DNA of 32,096 nucleotides, taken from positions 1 to 32,096 of IMG/VR virus record IMGVR_UViG_3300044981_000180, one strand, 5' to 3'. Within the stretch, counting starts at the first letter, position 1. The number at the start of each line of letters is the position of its first letter. The position numbers and the translations under genes are program-made. Positions 25,671 through 32,096 of the stretch are shown piece by piece. The notes beneath the pieces were generated by a model that was not told the DNA's origin, did no database searches, and saw only the letters and a list, made by a program, of their open reading frames with translations. Source of the stretch: a virus.

Positions 25671-26590
25671 TGGACAGTCCCACCCTGCTGACCCATTATG
25701 AGCATTGTCGTTTGGATGGCTGGTGGAGCCGCGACTGGGAGCGACGGAAACTCGAACCGAACCAAATGCTTCGGGTTGGTCTCAGAATCGGGTTGACTTC
25801 GACACGACCCGATTTTGGCCAACATGCCGGTGAGCACTGCTATACCCTCGGTGCCGATCCCGGACTCGAATCCAAGGAATACGATTTGCACGCTCAAACG
25901 GTCCACGTCGCTGCTCTGGCGGACGTGATTTCTCATGCCGTGCGCCGCGCCACAGAACCGCCATGGAGCGTAGCGGAGCCGGTTAGGCTAGGAGATGGCC
26001 CATACTGGCATCCAGCGGCCTTCCTAAGCCCTACTAACGATTTTCTGAGACGCGTGGTGCTCGTTACCGCATGGAACGATGACCGGCACTACCACGAGGC
26101 GAGGAGCTTCTTTTCACTCGGCGAAGTGTGCGTCTACGGACTCCCTCTACAAGAGGCCGTGATCGTTTTGGGAGCCAGCAGGGATGGCAAACGCCACGGC
26201 CCACTCTCAAAAGGAATCCTCCACCCCAGAAGCAAGCAACTACGCTTCCGAAAAAAGAACGACGTGAAGGTGCCATTCAAGGACTCTTGGGTCCCGATCT
26301 GGAGAGAGGATCGGGACGAAATCAGCACGCATGATTGGCTTCAGGCGATGCACGATGACGGAATTCTGGCCGACCATTGTTTCAGTGTGACCATTCCAGT
26401 TCCGGAGCGGCAGGCGAGACAGAAGATCGTCGATCTTATCGGAAGAAAACTCGATACTTTGATGGAAATGAGGGAACAACCGGAAGGTTGTCTTTCAGTC
26501 TGCGACTGGCCTACGCCGTGCTCGCATCGAGGGCACTGCCACTCCGGTAACCAGCCAAGCGGAAAGTATGGGTTCGTGCAGATAGGCTAA
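25670..26590 (+). CDS. Cys-rich protein, possible Cas4/RecB-like nuclease relative
   Basis: A 306-residue protein starting GTG within the previous stop (TAGTG). An N-terminal HYEHCRLDGWW and a C-terminal cysteine group (CLSVCDWPTPCSHRGHC, about 278-294) recall the one-plus-three cysteine Fe-S arrangement of Cas4/AddB-type nucleases. The middle has alternating strands and helices (VYGLPLQEAVIVLGASRDGK, HPRSKQLRFRK), but I cannot point to a convincing D...ExK active site, so it may be a degenerate or unrelated metal-binding protein. It ends tail-to-tail with peptide deformylase, overlapping by four bases with no terminator between. Confidence 0.5.
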   Translation: MDSPTLLTHYEHCRLDGWWSRDWERRKLEPNQMLRVGLRIGLTSTRPDFGQHAGEHCYTLGADPGLESKEYDLHAQTVHVAALADVISHAVRRATEPPWSVAEPVRLGDGPYWHPAAFLSPTNDFLRRVVLVTAWNDDRHYHEARSFFSLGEVCVYGLPLQEAVIVLGASRDGKRHGPLSKGILHPRSKQLRFRKKNDVKVPFKDSWVPIWREDRDEISTHDWLQAMHDDGILADHCFSVTIPVPERQARQKIVDLIGRKLDTLMEMREQPEGCLSVCDWPTPCSHRGHCHSGNQPSGKYGFVQIG

Positions 26591-27048
26591 CCGAGAAAAG
26601 CTTTGGAGTTGATCAGCACGCCGTCTAAGTGGTCATTTTCGTGCAGAAAGACTCTCGCCAGCCAGCCGGTCAGTTCGCACTCAAACTTGGTTCCGTCCTC
26701 TTTCTGAGCAATAAAGGAAACCTTTGAGGGACGCACCACGCGCGCGAAGAATCCCGGCAAGCTGAGGCATCCTTCTTCCGCTATGCGAACGTCGCATGTC
26801 TCCGCGATCCCTTCAGGATTGATGAACACCATAGGATCGTTCGGATCATCTTCTCTATGGAAGCCGATGACGAAGACGCGCTTGTTGACGCCGATCTGTG
26901 GAGCAGCGAGGCCAACTCCCTGCGCGGCGTACATCGTTTCGAACATGTCAGCGATCAAAGTTCTCAGATCATCGTCGAATGCGGTGACGGGCTCGCACAC
27001 CGTGCTCAGGATCGAATTGGGATAGGTGACGATTTCTCGGATGCTCAT
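26587..27048 (-). CDS. def: Peptide deformylase
   Basis: A 153-residue protein that removes the formyl group from the N-terminal Met of new proteins, using a bound metal. All three family motifs are present: GVGLAAPQIG (44-53), EEGCLSLPG (91-99, metal ligand Cys94) and HENDH (136-140, metal ligands His136 and His140, catalytic Glu137). ATG at 27048 is used because it overlaps the upstream stop (ATGA) and begins at the usual family start; the longer frame to 27330 adds a low-complexity arginine-rich leader. It is the last gene of a six-gene minus-strand operon. Its length is at the short end for the family. Phage-encoded deformylases are known, notably in cyanophages. Confidence 0.93.
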   Translation of the reverse strand: MSIREIVTYPNSILSTVCEPVTAFDDDLRTLIADMFETMYAAQGVGLAAPQIGVNKRVFVIGFHREDDPNDPMVFINPEGIAETCDVRIAEEGCLSLPGFFARVVRPSKVSFIAQKEDGTKFECELTGWLARVFLHENDHLDGVLINSKAFLG

Positions 27049-27260
27049 GCCAGCGGCTCGTCTCCGGGTCTCATAATTTTCGTTCCATCCAGCACCGATA
27101 AGACGCCGTTTCGCTTCGCCAATTCCTGATTGATCAGAGCCACGACGATCTTCCAAAAGCGCTTTACCGAGTGAGATGCCATCGTTTCGTGACGCAGGTC
27201 GTGAGCGTAGGCTTCTCGCAGGTGGACAAGTTCGTCGTCGGTGACTTCGGAGAGGTTCAT
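27045..27260 (-). CDS. Small helical protein
   Basis: A 71-residue protein, mostly helical and charged (LSEVTDDELVHLREAYAHDL, FWKIVVALINQELAKR). Both ends overlap neighbours as ATGA, at 27045-27048 with peptide deformylase and at 27257-27260 with the upstream gene, so it is firmly part of the operon. There are no cysteines and no membrane segment. It could be a small regulator or structural adaptor; no family is recognised. Confidence 0.65.
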   Translation of the reverse strand: MNLSEVTDDELVHLREAYAHDLRHETMASHSVKRFWKIVVALINQELAKRNGVLSVLDGTKIMRPGDEPLA

Positions 27261-27538
27261 TCCTTGTCTCCGGTTTCATCTTTCGGCGAGGCGTTCGGCT
27301 GCGGTTCGAAGAAATATTTTCCCGCCGCATCGGCGCACGATTTCATCGCCTTATACGCCTGCTTCGCCTTTTCAGTGTTCATCATGTCGAGATGGGCATG
27401 GAGGTCTCGTTCGAATAGTGTGTGGTGCATCGTCATGAGCGCGACTCGGGCGTAATCCTCCGGCGTTGGGGGAGAACCACGATGCGGTCCAGTGTCGTCC
27501 ACGTAGCCTCCGGGAAGTAAGCGGTAGCGGTAGGTCAT
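27257..27538 (-). CDS. Small hypothetical protein
   Basis: A 93-residue protein. A short aromatic N-terminus (MTYRYRLLPGGY) leads into a helical middle (YARVALMTMHHTLFERDLHA, EKAKQAYKAMKSCADAAGKY) and a polar tail (NASPKDETGDKE). It overlaps the next gene by ATGA and begins one base after the upstream stop. It may interact with the other small operon proteins; function unknown. Confidence 0.6.
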   Translation of the reverse strand: MTYRYRLLPGGYVDDTGPHRGSPPTPEDYARVALMTMHHTLFERDLHAHLDMMNTEKAKQAYKAMKSCADAAGKYFFEPQPNASPKDETGDKE

Positions 27539-27539
27539 C

Positions 27540-27821
27540 TCAAAATCCTTCGATCAAGACAGGTGCCTCGTCGGGCATCACGATTTGCAGGTTGCTCGGC
27601 GTCAAGAAAGCGCCGCGCGGCATCAGGAGTTGCATTACCACATCTGCGCCCGCAGCCACAGATGCCCTTTCCGCGTCATCTAGTCGCCACCGGCTCACCA
27701 CGGTGCGCGAGTTGGCGTTGTCAACGTACACCGCTGGCAATGGAACGTATTCTTTTTGTTCCTTTGCGTAGACCACTTCAATCGGCTCACTTCCCGGCAT
27801 CACAGGGCTAACGGGTTCCAT
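27540..27821 (-). CDS. Small hypothetical protein, beta-rich
   Basis: A 93-residue protein using ATG at 27821, which overlaps the end of the upstream gene by 14 bases; the longer frame to 27917 is mostly antisense overlap and starts with an unlikely Arg/Cys-rich leader. The product has beta-like strands (EYVPLPAVYVDNANSRTVVS, ADVVMQLLMPRGAFL). There is no signal peptide or motif. It is kept as a gene for its operon spacing. Confidence 0.55.
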   Translation of the reverse strand: MEPVSPVMPGSEPIEVVYAKEQKEYVPLPAVYVDNANSRTVVSRWRLDDAERASVAAGADVVMQLLMPRGAFLTPSNLQIVMPDEAPVLIEGF

Positions 27822-28227
27822 CGGCCACCTTCCGTCTCTCCTCGCATGAGCACTCTTCCACCTTTCCAAATGGCATACCCGGCACCAGATGCACCTCGAC
27901 TCCGATGACCGGCGCAATGTGAGGATCGATGAACGTTCTGCCGCCGTCTGTCGTGTAGAGATTGATCCCGAGCGCGTTCAATGTCTCCGGGCTCATATCT
28001 GCGCCGTGCAGGAATTTGAGAGGCTCAGAAAACAAAATATCGAACTTGATCTTCGCCTGTTGTAGGTCCGCGAGCGTGAGGGGCGCGAGCACCTCCCCGA
28101 CAAGAGCATTACTGGCCACGGCCCCGTTGAACAGCCCCGTCATGGCGTCTTGGCTGGCGAAGAACTCCTCGCGCTCGGCAATCGTCCACCCGCGCTCGCT
28201 GGGCGGGTTCTGGTTTGGCTCCGTCAT
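27808..28227 (-). CDS. Hypothetical protein with C-terminal cysteine pair
   Basis: About 139 residues from ATG at 28227, which forms an ATGA overlap with the upstream stop; a GTG at 28233 is an alternative start two codons earlier. GGGGAG lies upstream. Sequence features are a helical N-terminal half (AEREEFFASQDAMTGLF, LADLQQAKIKFDILF), a middle with strand-loop pattern (DPHIAPVIGVEVHLVPGMPF) and a CSC motif near the end (EECSCEERRK). No enzyme family recognised. Confidence 0.6.
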   Translation of the reverse strand: MTEPNQNPPSERGWTIAEREEFFASQDAMTGLFNGAVASNALVGEVLAPLTLADLQQAKIKFDILFSEPLKFLHGADMSPETLNALGINLYTTDGGRTFIDPHIAPVIGVEVHLVPGMPFGKVEECSCEERRKVADGTR

Positions 28228-28883
28228 CGCCACTCCCCATCTCCGCTAGGACGTCTTGGCTGATCCTCGGTGGGAACGTAGTCAAGGTCCGCCGCTCCGC
28301 CCATGGCTGTGTTTGGAATCAGCGGACCCGGCGCAGGCATCGTTCCCGGCACCGGAGCCCCGTTGGTTCGAAACAGCGCCGGATCGATGCTGGGCGGGAG
28401 CGCGGGATCGCCCCCCGGCTGCATGGGCACAGGAGTCATCACTGGATAGGTTGACCCGTCCTGTAGGGGGTAGCTCTGCATGGATGCCGGATCGATCATT
28501 GGATTCCCGCCGAGCGCCCGGATCACGCTGACCAGCGATGGAATCTCGGCATTCAACGCGGCCACGCGGCCCATGTACTCCGCCCGCTGTTTGATCGCCT
28601 CCGCGAGGCGTTTCTCCGCGTAGGAACTGGCTCCTTTGAAGGCCTTCGGCATCGGTACGGTGCTCTGGCGTCTCCGGGTGAGTGCTGGCCGGGGAGCGGG
28701 CTCAGGAGCGACTGGAGCGGGCGGATCGACGGGGGGAACCGGAGCGGCTGCGGCGACTTCTTTGGCCTTCTTCGCCTTGTCCCACCGTGCCTTTGAAGCG
28801 GCGGCGGCAATGCTTTTGCGTTGTTCCGGGGTCAGCTTTTCTTTTCTAGCTCGCCCACCCTCCGAACCGTGATTCTCATCCAT
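28224..28883 (-). CDS. Low-complexity Ala/Pro-rich protein with basic N-terminus
   Basis: A 219-residue protein and the first gene of the minus operon; ATG at 28883 has GAGGA upstream. A basic helix (KLTPEQRKSIAAAASKARW) leads into an Ala/Pro linker (APVPPVDPPAPVAPEPAPRP), then a helix (YAEKRLAEAIKQRAEYMGRV) and a Pro/Gly-rich C-terminus. The N-terminal pattern resembles histone-H1/DUF-type basic phage proteins, hinting at DNA binding, but scaffolding is equally possible. It overlaps the next gene by ATGA. Confidence 0.6.
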   Translation of the reverse strand: MDENHGSEGGRARKEKLTPEQRKSIAAAASKARWDKAKKAKEVAAAAPVPPVDPPAPVAPEPAPRPALTRRRQSTVPMPKAFKGASSYAEKRLAEAIKQRAEYMGRVAALNAEIPSLVSVIRALGGNPMIDPASMQSYPLQDGSTYPVMTPVPMQPGGDPALPPSIDPALFRTNGAPVPGTMPAPGPLIPNTAMGGAADLDYVPTEDQPRRPSGDGEWR

Positions 28884-28908
28884 GGGGATTCCTCAAGTGC
28901 AAGCATCG

Positions 28909-28937
28909 AATCTAGCACTGCAAGCATGAAAGTGCAA
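28909..28937 (-). promoter_or_regulatory. Candidate promoter of the minus-strand operon with TTGCA repeats
   Basis: Read on the minus strand, TTGCAC (28937-28932), a 17-base spacer and TAGATT (28914-28909) fit a weak sigma70-type promoter ending 26 bases before the first ATG. TTGCA occurs three times here (complement at 28897-28902, 28918-28923 and 28932-28937), so it could also be an operator. Matches to consensus are 3/6 and 4/6. Confidence 0.35.
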
Positions 28938-28946
28938 GGATTGATT

Positions 28947-29591
28947 TTAGCGGTTGAAAGGGGTGAGGAACTTTTCGCGCCCAACGTCGCCGCCCCATTT
29001 TTGGGAATAGTAGTAAAGATATAGCGGGAATGTCACTGAATTCACAAACTTTCGCATTGGATCGCTGTTAATCGTCGCGCTGCCTTCGTGCTTCACGTCT
29101 GTCAGGTTCGTGTCGATACATTCCCATCCTGCCAACCTGACGCGACGATAGTAGTCGTTATCCGTTGCGTACTGCGGCAAATTCACATCCCACTCTCCCA
29201 CCACATCGATCAGATCGGTGTTGAGCGCGCACATGGTGTCGTAGTGCGTGAACAAGACTCCCCATTTGCGGCCATCTGCTGTGGACTTTCGCGCGAAGTC
29301 GAGTAGCCCTTGAGCCACACCGGGTCCAGCTTCGGCATCATTGTGCATCCAAATGCATACTTTCTGGCTGCGCTCTCGGGTGAGCCGCATGATCCAGTTG
29401 AAGGTTTGTGAGCAGGAGAGCGGAACAGGAGGACGTAAAACGTCGCCCCACCAATAAGAACCTTTTTGTAGTCCGTTTGGAGAGTTGTCGATGATTGTCA
29501 GATTCTCGTGATATTCGGGAATCGAATCGACCGCTTTAGCTAACAGGTCTTCGCGTACCACGTGCGGAACGAATGCGCTGAAATCGCTCAT
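28947..29591 (-). CDS. Glycosyltransferase family 2-like protein
   Basis: A 214-residue protein; ATG at 29591 has a strong GGAGG upstream. It shows the GT-A pattern: an N-terminal LTIIDNSPNG strand-loop (about 31-40), the acidic motif MHNDAEA (about 82-88), and near 140-155 TDNDYYRRVRLAGW, which resembles the acceptor-site (D)xxxRxxxxG region of rhamnosyl-type GT2 enzymes. It would transfer a sugar from a nucleotide-sugar, possibly to surface glycan, DNA or protein. It is short (typical GT2 domains are 230-300), so it may be a minimal catalytic domain. The gene lies downstream of a radical SAM and a methyltransferase gene, interrupted by an HNH gene. Confidence 0.65.
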   Translation of the reverse strand: MSDFSAFVPHVVREDLLAKAVDSIPEYHENLTIIDNSPNGLQKGSYWWGDVLRPPVPLSCSQTFNWIMRLTRERSQKVCIWMHNDAEAGPGVAQGLLDFARKSTADGRKWGVLFTHYDTMCALNTDLIDVVGEWDVNLPQYATDNDYYRRVRLAGWECIDTNLTDVKHEGSATINSDPMRKFVNSVTFPLYLYYYSQKWGGDVGREKFLTPFNR

Positions 29592-29633
29592 TATTGCCTC
29601 CTTACGGTGTGTTTGGCGTGCTAACATTAGATA

Positions 29634-30305
29634 ATGACAAACGACAAAAAGCACTGCTCGAAATGCCGTCAAGAAAAATCACTGGGGAACGACTTTTATC
29701 GATCCGCCAAGAGCCCTGATGGTAGATCGAGCCAATGCAAAATTTGCTCAAATGAGACAACAAAAGCATGGAACGCGAAAAATCGAAGCAAGGTTGCGGA
29801 GAAATGTGCGCGCTATAGAAAAAGACATCCGGAGCGCGTAAAAGCATCCCAAAAAAAATTCAAAGAGGCACACCCAGAAAGATCGGAAGAAATAAAGAGA
29901 CGTTCTTACCAAAAGCACCGTGCGAAAAACAAAGAAAGATTGAGATTGGTCTACCAAGAAAACCGCGAAAAGATAGTGGAGCGTGCTTGCCAATGGCAAC
30001 GAGATAATCCCGATAAGGTGGCTGATCGTCAACGTCGTAGACATGCCCGTCTGTTGATGGCTCCAGTGAATGATCTTACCCACGCGCAGTGGCTCGATAT
30101 ACAACTTGCCTACGATCACCGCTGCGCATATTGCGGTAAAAAGAGAAAAGGGAAACTTACACAGGAGCACATCACGCCTCTCAGTAAAGGCGGGAGTCAC
30201 ACACTGTCTAATGTCGTACCAGCTTGTCAATCGTGCAACTCCAAGAAACACACGGGGCCACCCCTGTGCCCTGTGCAGCCGCTCCTCATTACGGTTTCGA
30301 CGTGA
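29634..30305 (+). CDS. Free-standing HNH endonuclease with zinc-finger N-terminus
   Basis: A 223-residue protein on the plus strand between two minus-strand genes. The N-terminal finger is C8/C11/C35/C38 (HCSKCRQEKS then QCKIC), followed by a long basic helical linker. The HNH domain reads CAYCGKK (C164, C167), LTQEHITPLSKGG (His179) and SNVVPACQSCNSKKH (Asn193, C198, C201). It is a complete McrA-type HNH with zinc knuckles. It ends two bases from the stop of the radical SAM gene, tail-to-tail. Such genes typically home into new sites; strand and AT-rich composition support later insertion. Confidence 0.88.
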   Translation: MTNDKKHCSKCRQEKSLGNDFYRSAKSPDGRSSQCKICSNETTKAWNAKNRSKVAEKCARYRKRHPERVKASQKKFKEAHPERSEEIKRRSYQKHRAKNKERLRLVYQENREKIVERACQWQRDNPDKVADRQRRRHARLLMAPVNDLTHAQWLDIQLAYDHRCAYCGKKRKGKLTQEHITPLSKGGSHTLSNVVPACQSCNSKKHTGPPLCPVQPLLITVST

Positions 30306-30307
30306 GT

Positions 30308-31726
30308 TCACTTGCTGCTCCTCAAGATGTTTGCTGGTAATCGCTGGCCCATAGAGTGCTCAAAGTTTATCGCAGCGGCGGAAGTTGGATATGGGATACC
30401 GAGTTTCGATCTTACATCCGCCTCCACATCATCCCGTAAGGAGACGAGTTTCTGGCGATCAATATAGTCTGTCCATACAAAGGCATGATATTCGCCGGGT
30501 ATGCCTTTATAGTAGGCAAGTTCTTTCGTGTAATCTACATTCTCGGAGTACAGTTTGTCGCCGTGAGTCTCGTAGACGTACACAGGCTCTTCAAGACAAA
30601 CCGATTCATCAAAATAAGGCGTGCCGGGGAACAGGGTGATGATAGTACAGTCAAAATCGTCTGGCTTCTCGTCGAGTAGCCAATCGCGAGTCGCTATGAT
30701 CGTCTCCTCGCTCTCCGCTGGGTGCCCGAAACTCATCAATGCTTTTACTTTCAGTCCGTGCTTATGAGCGGTTCGGAGCATTCGCGTGTTATCTTCGCGC
30801 GTAGCGACCTTGGCAATGTTTCTAAGTATACGGGGATGTGCAGATTCAAAGCCGCAAAGCAGCCAACGGAACCCAGCCGCGTACATTGCTTCTGCTTGCT
30901 CTTCATTGAATAACTCCGCCTTGACAAAACCACGTAGTCTCCAGTCGATGCCGGTATCTTTGATTTTCTTGCAGAGCGCGACGAGACCACGATTGACATT
31001 AAGCTCATCGTCATAATTCATTAGCCCAGTAATACCGTATGTCTTATTGAGGTATAGCATTTCGGCAATCACGTTATCGGCTGTGCGCGTTCTAATCTGA
31101 CGCAGCATAGGAGAGTTTCTCCCACCACAGAACGAACAATGGTATGGGCAACCCAACTGGTTTATTATTGATGTACTTACACGGCCATCTATCTGGTAGT
31201 GATAACTCCAGAAATCGATTAGATGCCTAGCTGGCCACGGACTCTCAGTGAAGTCTTTGGATGTTTGCCAGAGAGGAGATTTGGGATCGTCGGCGTCCAC
31301 TAATCCTTTTGGTACGTGGAGAGCTTCGAAGATGGCTTTTTCTCCGTCGCCAGCGACGACGACATCGAAATTGTTTAGGAGTTCAGCCAAAGCCTTCTTA
31401 GCTCGTTCGTTTCCGCGCTTCGCCGCCGCATGGACGAGAGTTGCATGAGGACCGCCAAGAATTGTCTTGCTCGCCGATGACAACACTCTTCGCACACGAA
31501 TCGCTGCCGGTATCTGCGGGGTCGTGGATGTAAAGCAGAAAACGGCATGTTGCTCGGAGTAATCCTTGGCTGCTTCCTCATAATTTTTGACTCCAGTCAA
31601 ATCCAAGTGGTCAACGACGTACCCAGCGCCCTCCAGAACCGCACCGACTTTCAGAATCCCGAGCGAGCAAAAAATTCTCTCGTCTATGAGAAAGTTTGAT
31701 GGCGGAGTTACGAGGCAGACGCGCAT
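30308..31726 (-). CDS. Cobalamin-binding-type radical SAM enzyme
   Basis: A 472-residue protein; ATG at 31726 has a strong GGAGGA. An N-terminal B12-binding-like Rossmann region (about 1-140: SLGILKVGAVLEGAG, ILGGPHAT at 89-96, VVAGDGEKA) lacks the usual DxHxxG cobalamin ligand, as in some BchE/QueE-type relatives. The radical SAM domain carries CPYHCSFC (C193, C197, C200), then MNYDDE and GFESAHPRILRNIAK, and a GHPAESEETI motif typical of this family. Such enzymes methylate, rearrange or couple carbon centres. It overlaps an upstream methyltransferase gene by 19 bases, so they probably act together. The substrate is unknown. Confidence 0.85.
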   Translation of the reverse strand: MRVCLVTPPSNFLIDERIFCSLGILKVGAVLEGAGYVVDHLDLTGVKNYEEAAKDYSEQHAVFCFTSTTPQIPAAIRVRRVLSSASKTILGGPHATLVHAAAKRGNERAKKALAELLNNFDVVVAGDGEKAIFEALHVPKGLVDADDPKSPLWQTSKDFTESPWPARHLIDFWSYHYQIDGRVSTSIINQLGCPYHCSFCGGRNSPMLRQIRTRTADNVIAEMLYLNKTYGITGLMNYDDELNVNRGLVALCKKIKDTGIDWRLRGFVKAELFNEEQAEAMYAAGFRWLLCGFESAHPRILRNIAKVATREDNTRMLRTAHKHGLKVKALMSFGHPAESEETIIATRDWLLDEKPDDFDCTIITLFPGTPYFDESVCLEEPVYVYETHGDKLYSENVDYTKELAYYKGIPGEYHAFVWTDYIDRQKLVSLRDDVEADVRSKLGIPYPTSAAAINFEHSMGQRLPANILRSSK

Positions 31727-32096
31727 GGCTTCCTCCAAACAGTCATTCGCTCTGCTTCTGAAAGCAGTTTCCAATTCGCTGACTTCACGAATTGATCAAG
31801 ACATGCGGCGACTTCGTGGTAGTCACTGTCGTGGACCGCGAGCACTCCGCTGGGCTTCAGGAATGGAATCCAATTTGCAAAATCGCGGCCTACCTGCGGA
31901 GCGTAATGCCACCCATCGATGTAGAGAAAATCGATAGGAAGATTCCACTTTGACGCCACCAAGTCGGTAGGCATTTTGTGATAGGTGAACGGGACTTCGA
32001 GGAAATGATTCACGATGAGGTTCCAAAACGCATACGTCGCATGTTTCGGTTCCCAGAGGAGAGCGTCAACGAGGTGAATATCGAGGTCGAGGTCTT
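31708..32096 (-). CDS. SAM-dependent methyltransferase, C-terminal part (runs off the right edge)
   Basis: The frame is open to the window edge, so the N-terminus is missing (start not visible). The visible part has the class I pattern: DFLYIDGWHYAPQVGRDFAN (acidic end of strand 4) and FLKPSGVLAVHDSDYH (strand 5 and metal/substrate loop), as in Methyltransf_24-type O- or N-methyltransferases. Upstream residues (LDLDIHLVDALLW) read as another strand. It overlaps the radical SAM gene by 19 bases, suggesting coupled modification steps, perhaps on a glycan, since a GT2-like gene lies downstream. The exact substrate is unknown. Confidence 0.7.
   Translation of the reverse strand, partial: DLDLDIHLVDALLWEPKHATYAFWNLIVNHFLEVPFTYHKMPTDLVASKWNLPIDFLYIDGWHYAPQVGRDFANWIPFLKPSGVLAVHDSDYHEVAACLDQFVKSANWKLLSEAERMTVWRKPCASAS

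Noticed and set aside
1-32096. CRISPR arrays, tRNA/rRNA genes and insertion sequences
   Set aside because: No regular repeat-spacer pattern, cloverleaf, rRNA motif or transposase was seen.

Overview
The window looks like part of a tailed bacteriophage genome (Caudoviricetes). It is probably an uncultivated environmental phage or prophage with podovirus-like gene order. Evidence: genes are tightly packed with ATGA/TAATG stop-start overlaps; there are fibre-type repeats and right-handed beta-helix proteins, a nozzle-like beta-rich tail protein, a run of large helical proteins resembling internal virion/ejection proteins, a lysis-type cluster, free-standing HNH/endonuclease VII genes, an intein and many micro-ORFs. 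No terminase, portal, capsid, integrase, rRNA or tRNA is visible, so the head and replication modules must lie outside. The host cannot be read directly. Lipoprotein and Tat-like signals suggest a diderm host, and the style of the beta-helix protein weakly recalls Acidobacteriota secreted proteins (inference only).

Layout. (1) 3-4356, plus: a giant beta-helix protein, open at the left edge, and a small lipoprotein. (2) 4416-8556, plus: lysis-like region with three small membrane proteins, a papain-like protein split by a 261-residue intein exactly after its candidate catalytic histidine, a Tat/lipoprotein and a SleB/CwlJ-type cell-wall hydrolase. (3) 8558-9554, plus: five micro-ORFs, four of them lysine/arginine-rich; one changes reading frame at a six-G run inside a perfect 10-bp hairpin. 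(4) 9563-17268, plus: virion genes (adaptor-like, nozzle-like with a PA14-like domain, a zinc-ribbon micro-ORF, two fibre proteins). (5) 17333-18352: an endonuclease VII gene on the minus strand, bracketed by a 16-bp direct repeat. (6) 18390-25398, plus: four proteins of ejection-protein type. The last carries a 2H phosphoesterase domain and a GGDEF-like domain. (7) 25428-26590, plus: an acidic small protein and a Cys-rich protein. (8) 26587-28883, minus: an operon of six overlapping genes ending in peptide deformylase, with a candidate promoter upstream. (9) 28947-32096, mostly minus: a glycosyltransferase-like gene, a plus-strand HNH gene, a cobalamin-type radical SAM enzyme and a truncated methyltransferase.

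Most notable: the 2H-GGDEF virion-type protein (possible nucleotide-signal interference); the intein at the active site; the Lys-rich micro-ORF cluster with its frame change and hairpin; and the repeat-flanked endonuclease cassette. The large plus-strand block appears to be co-transcribed late genes; the minus-strand block would be expressed separately.
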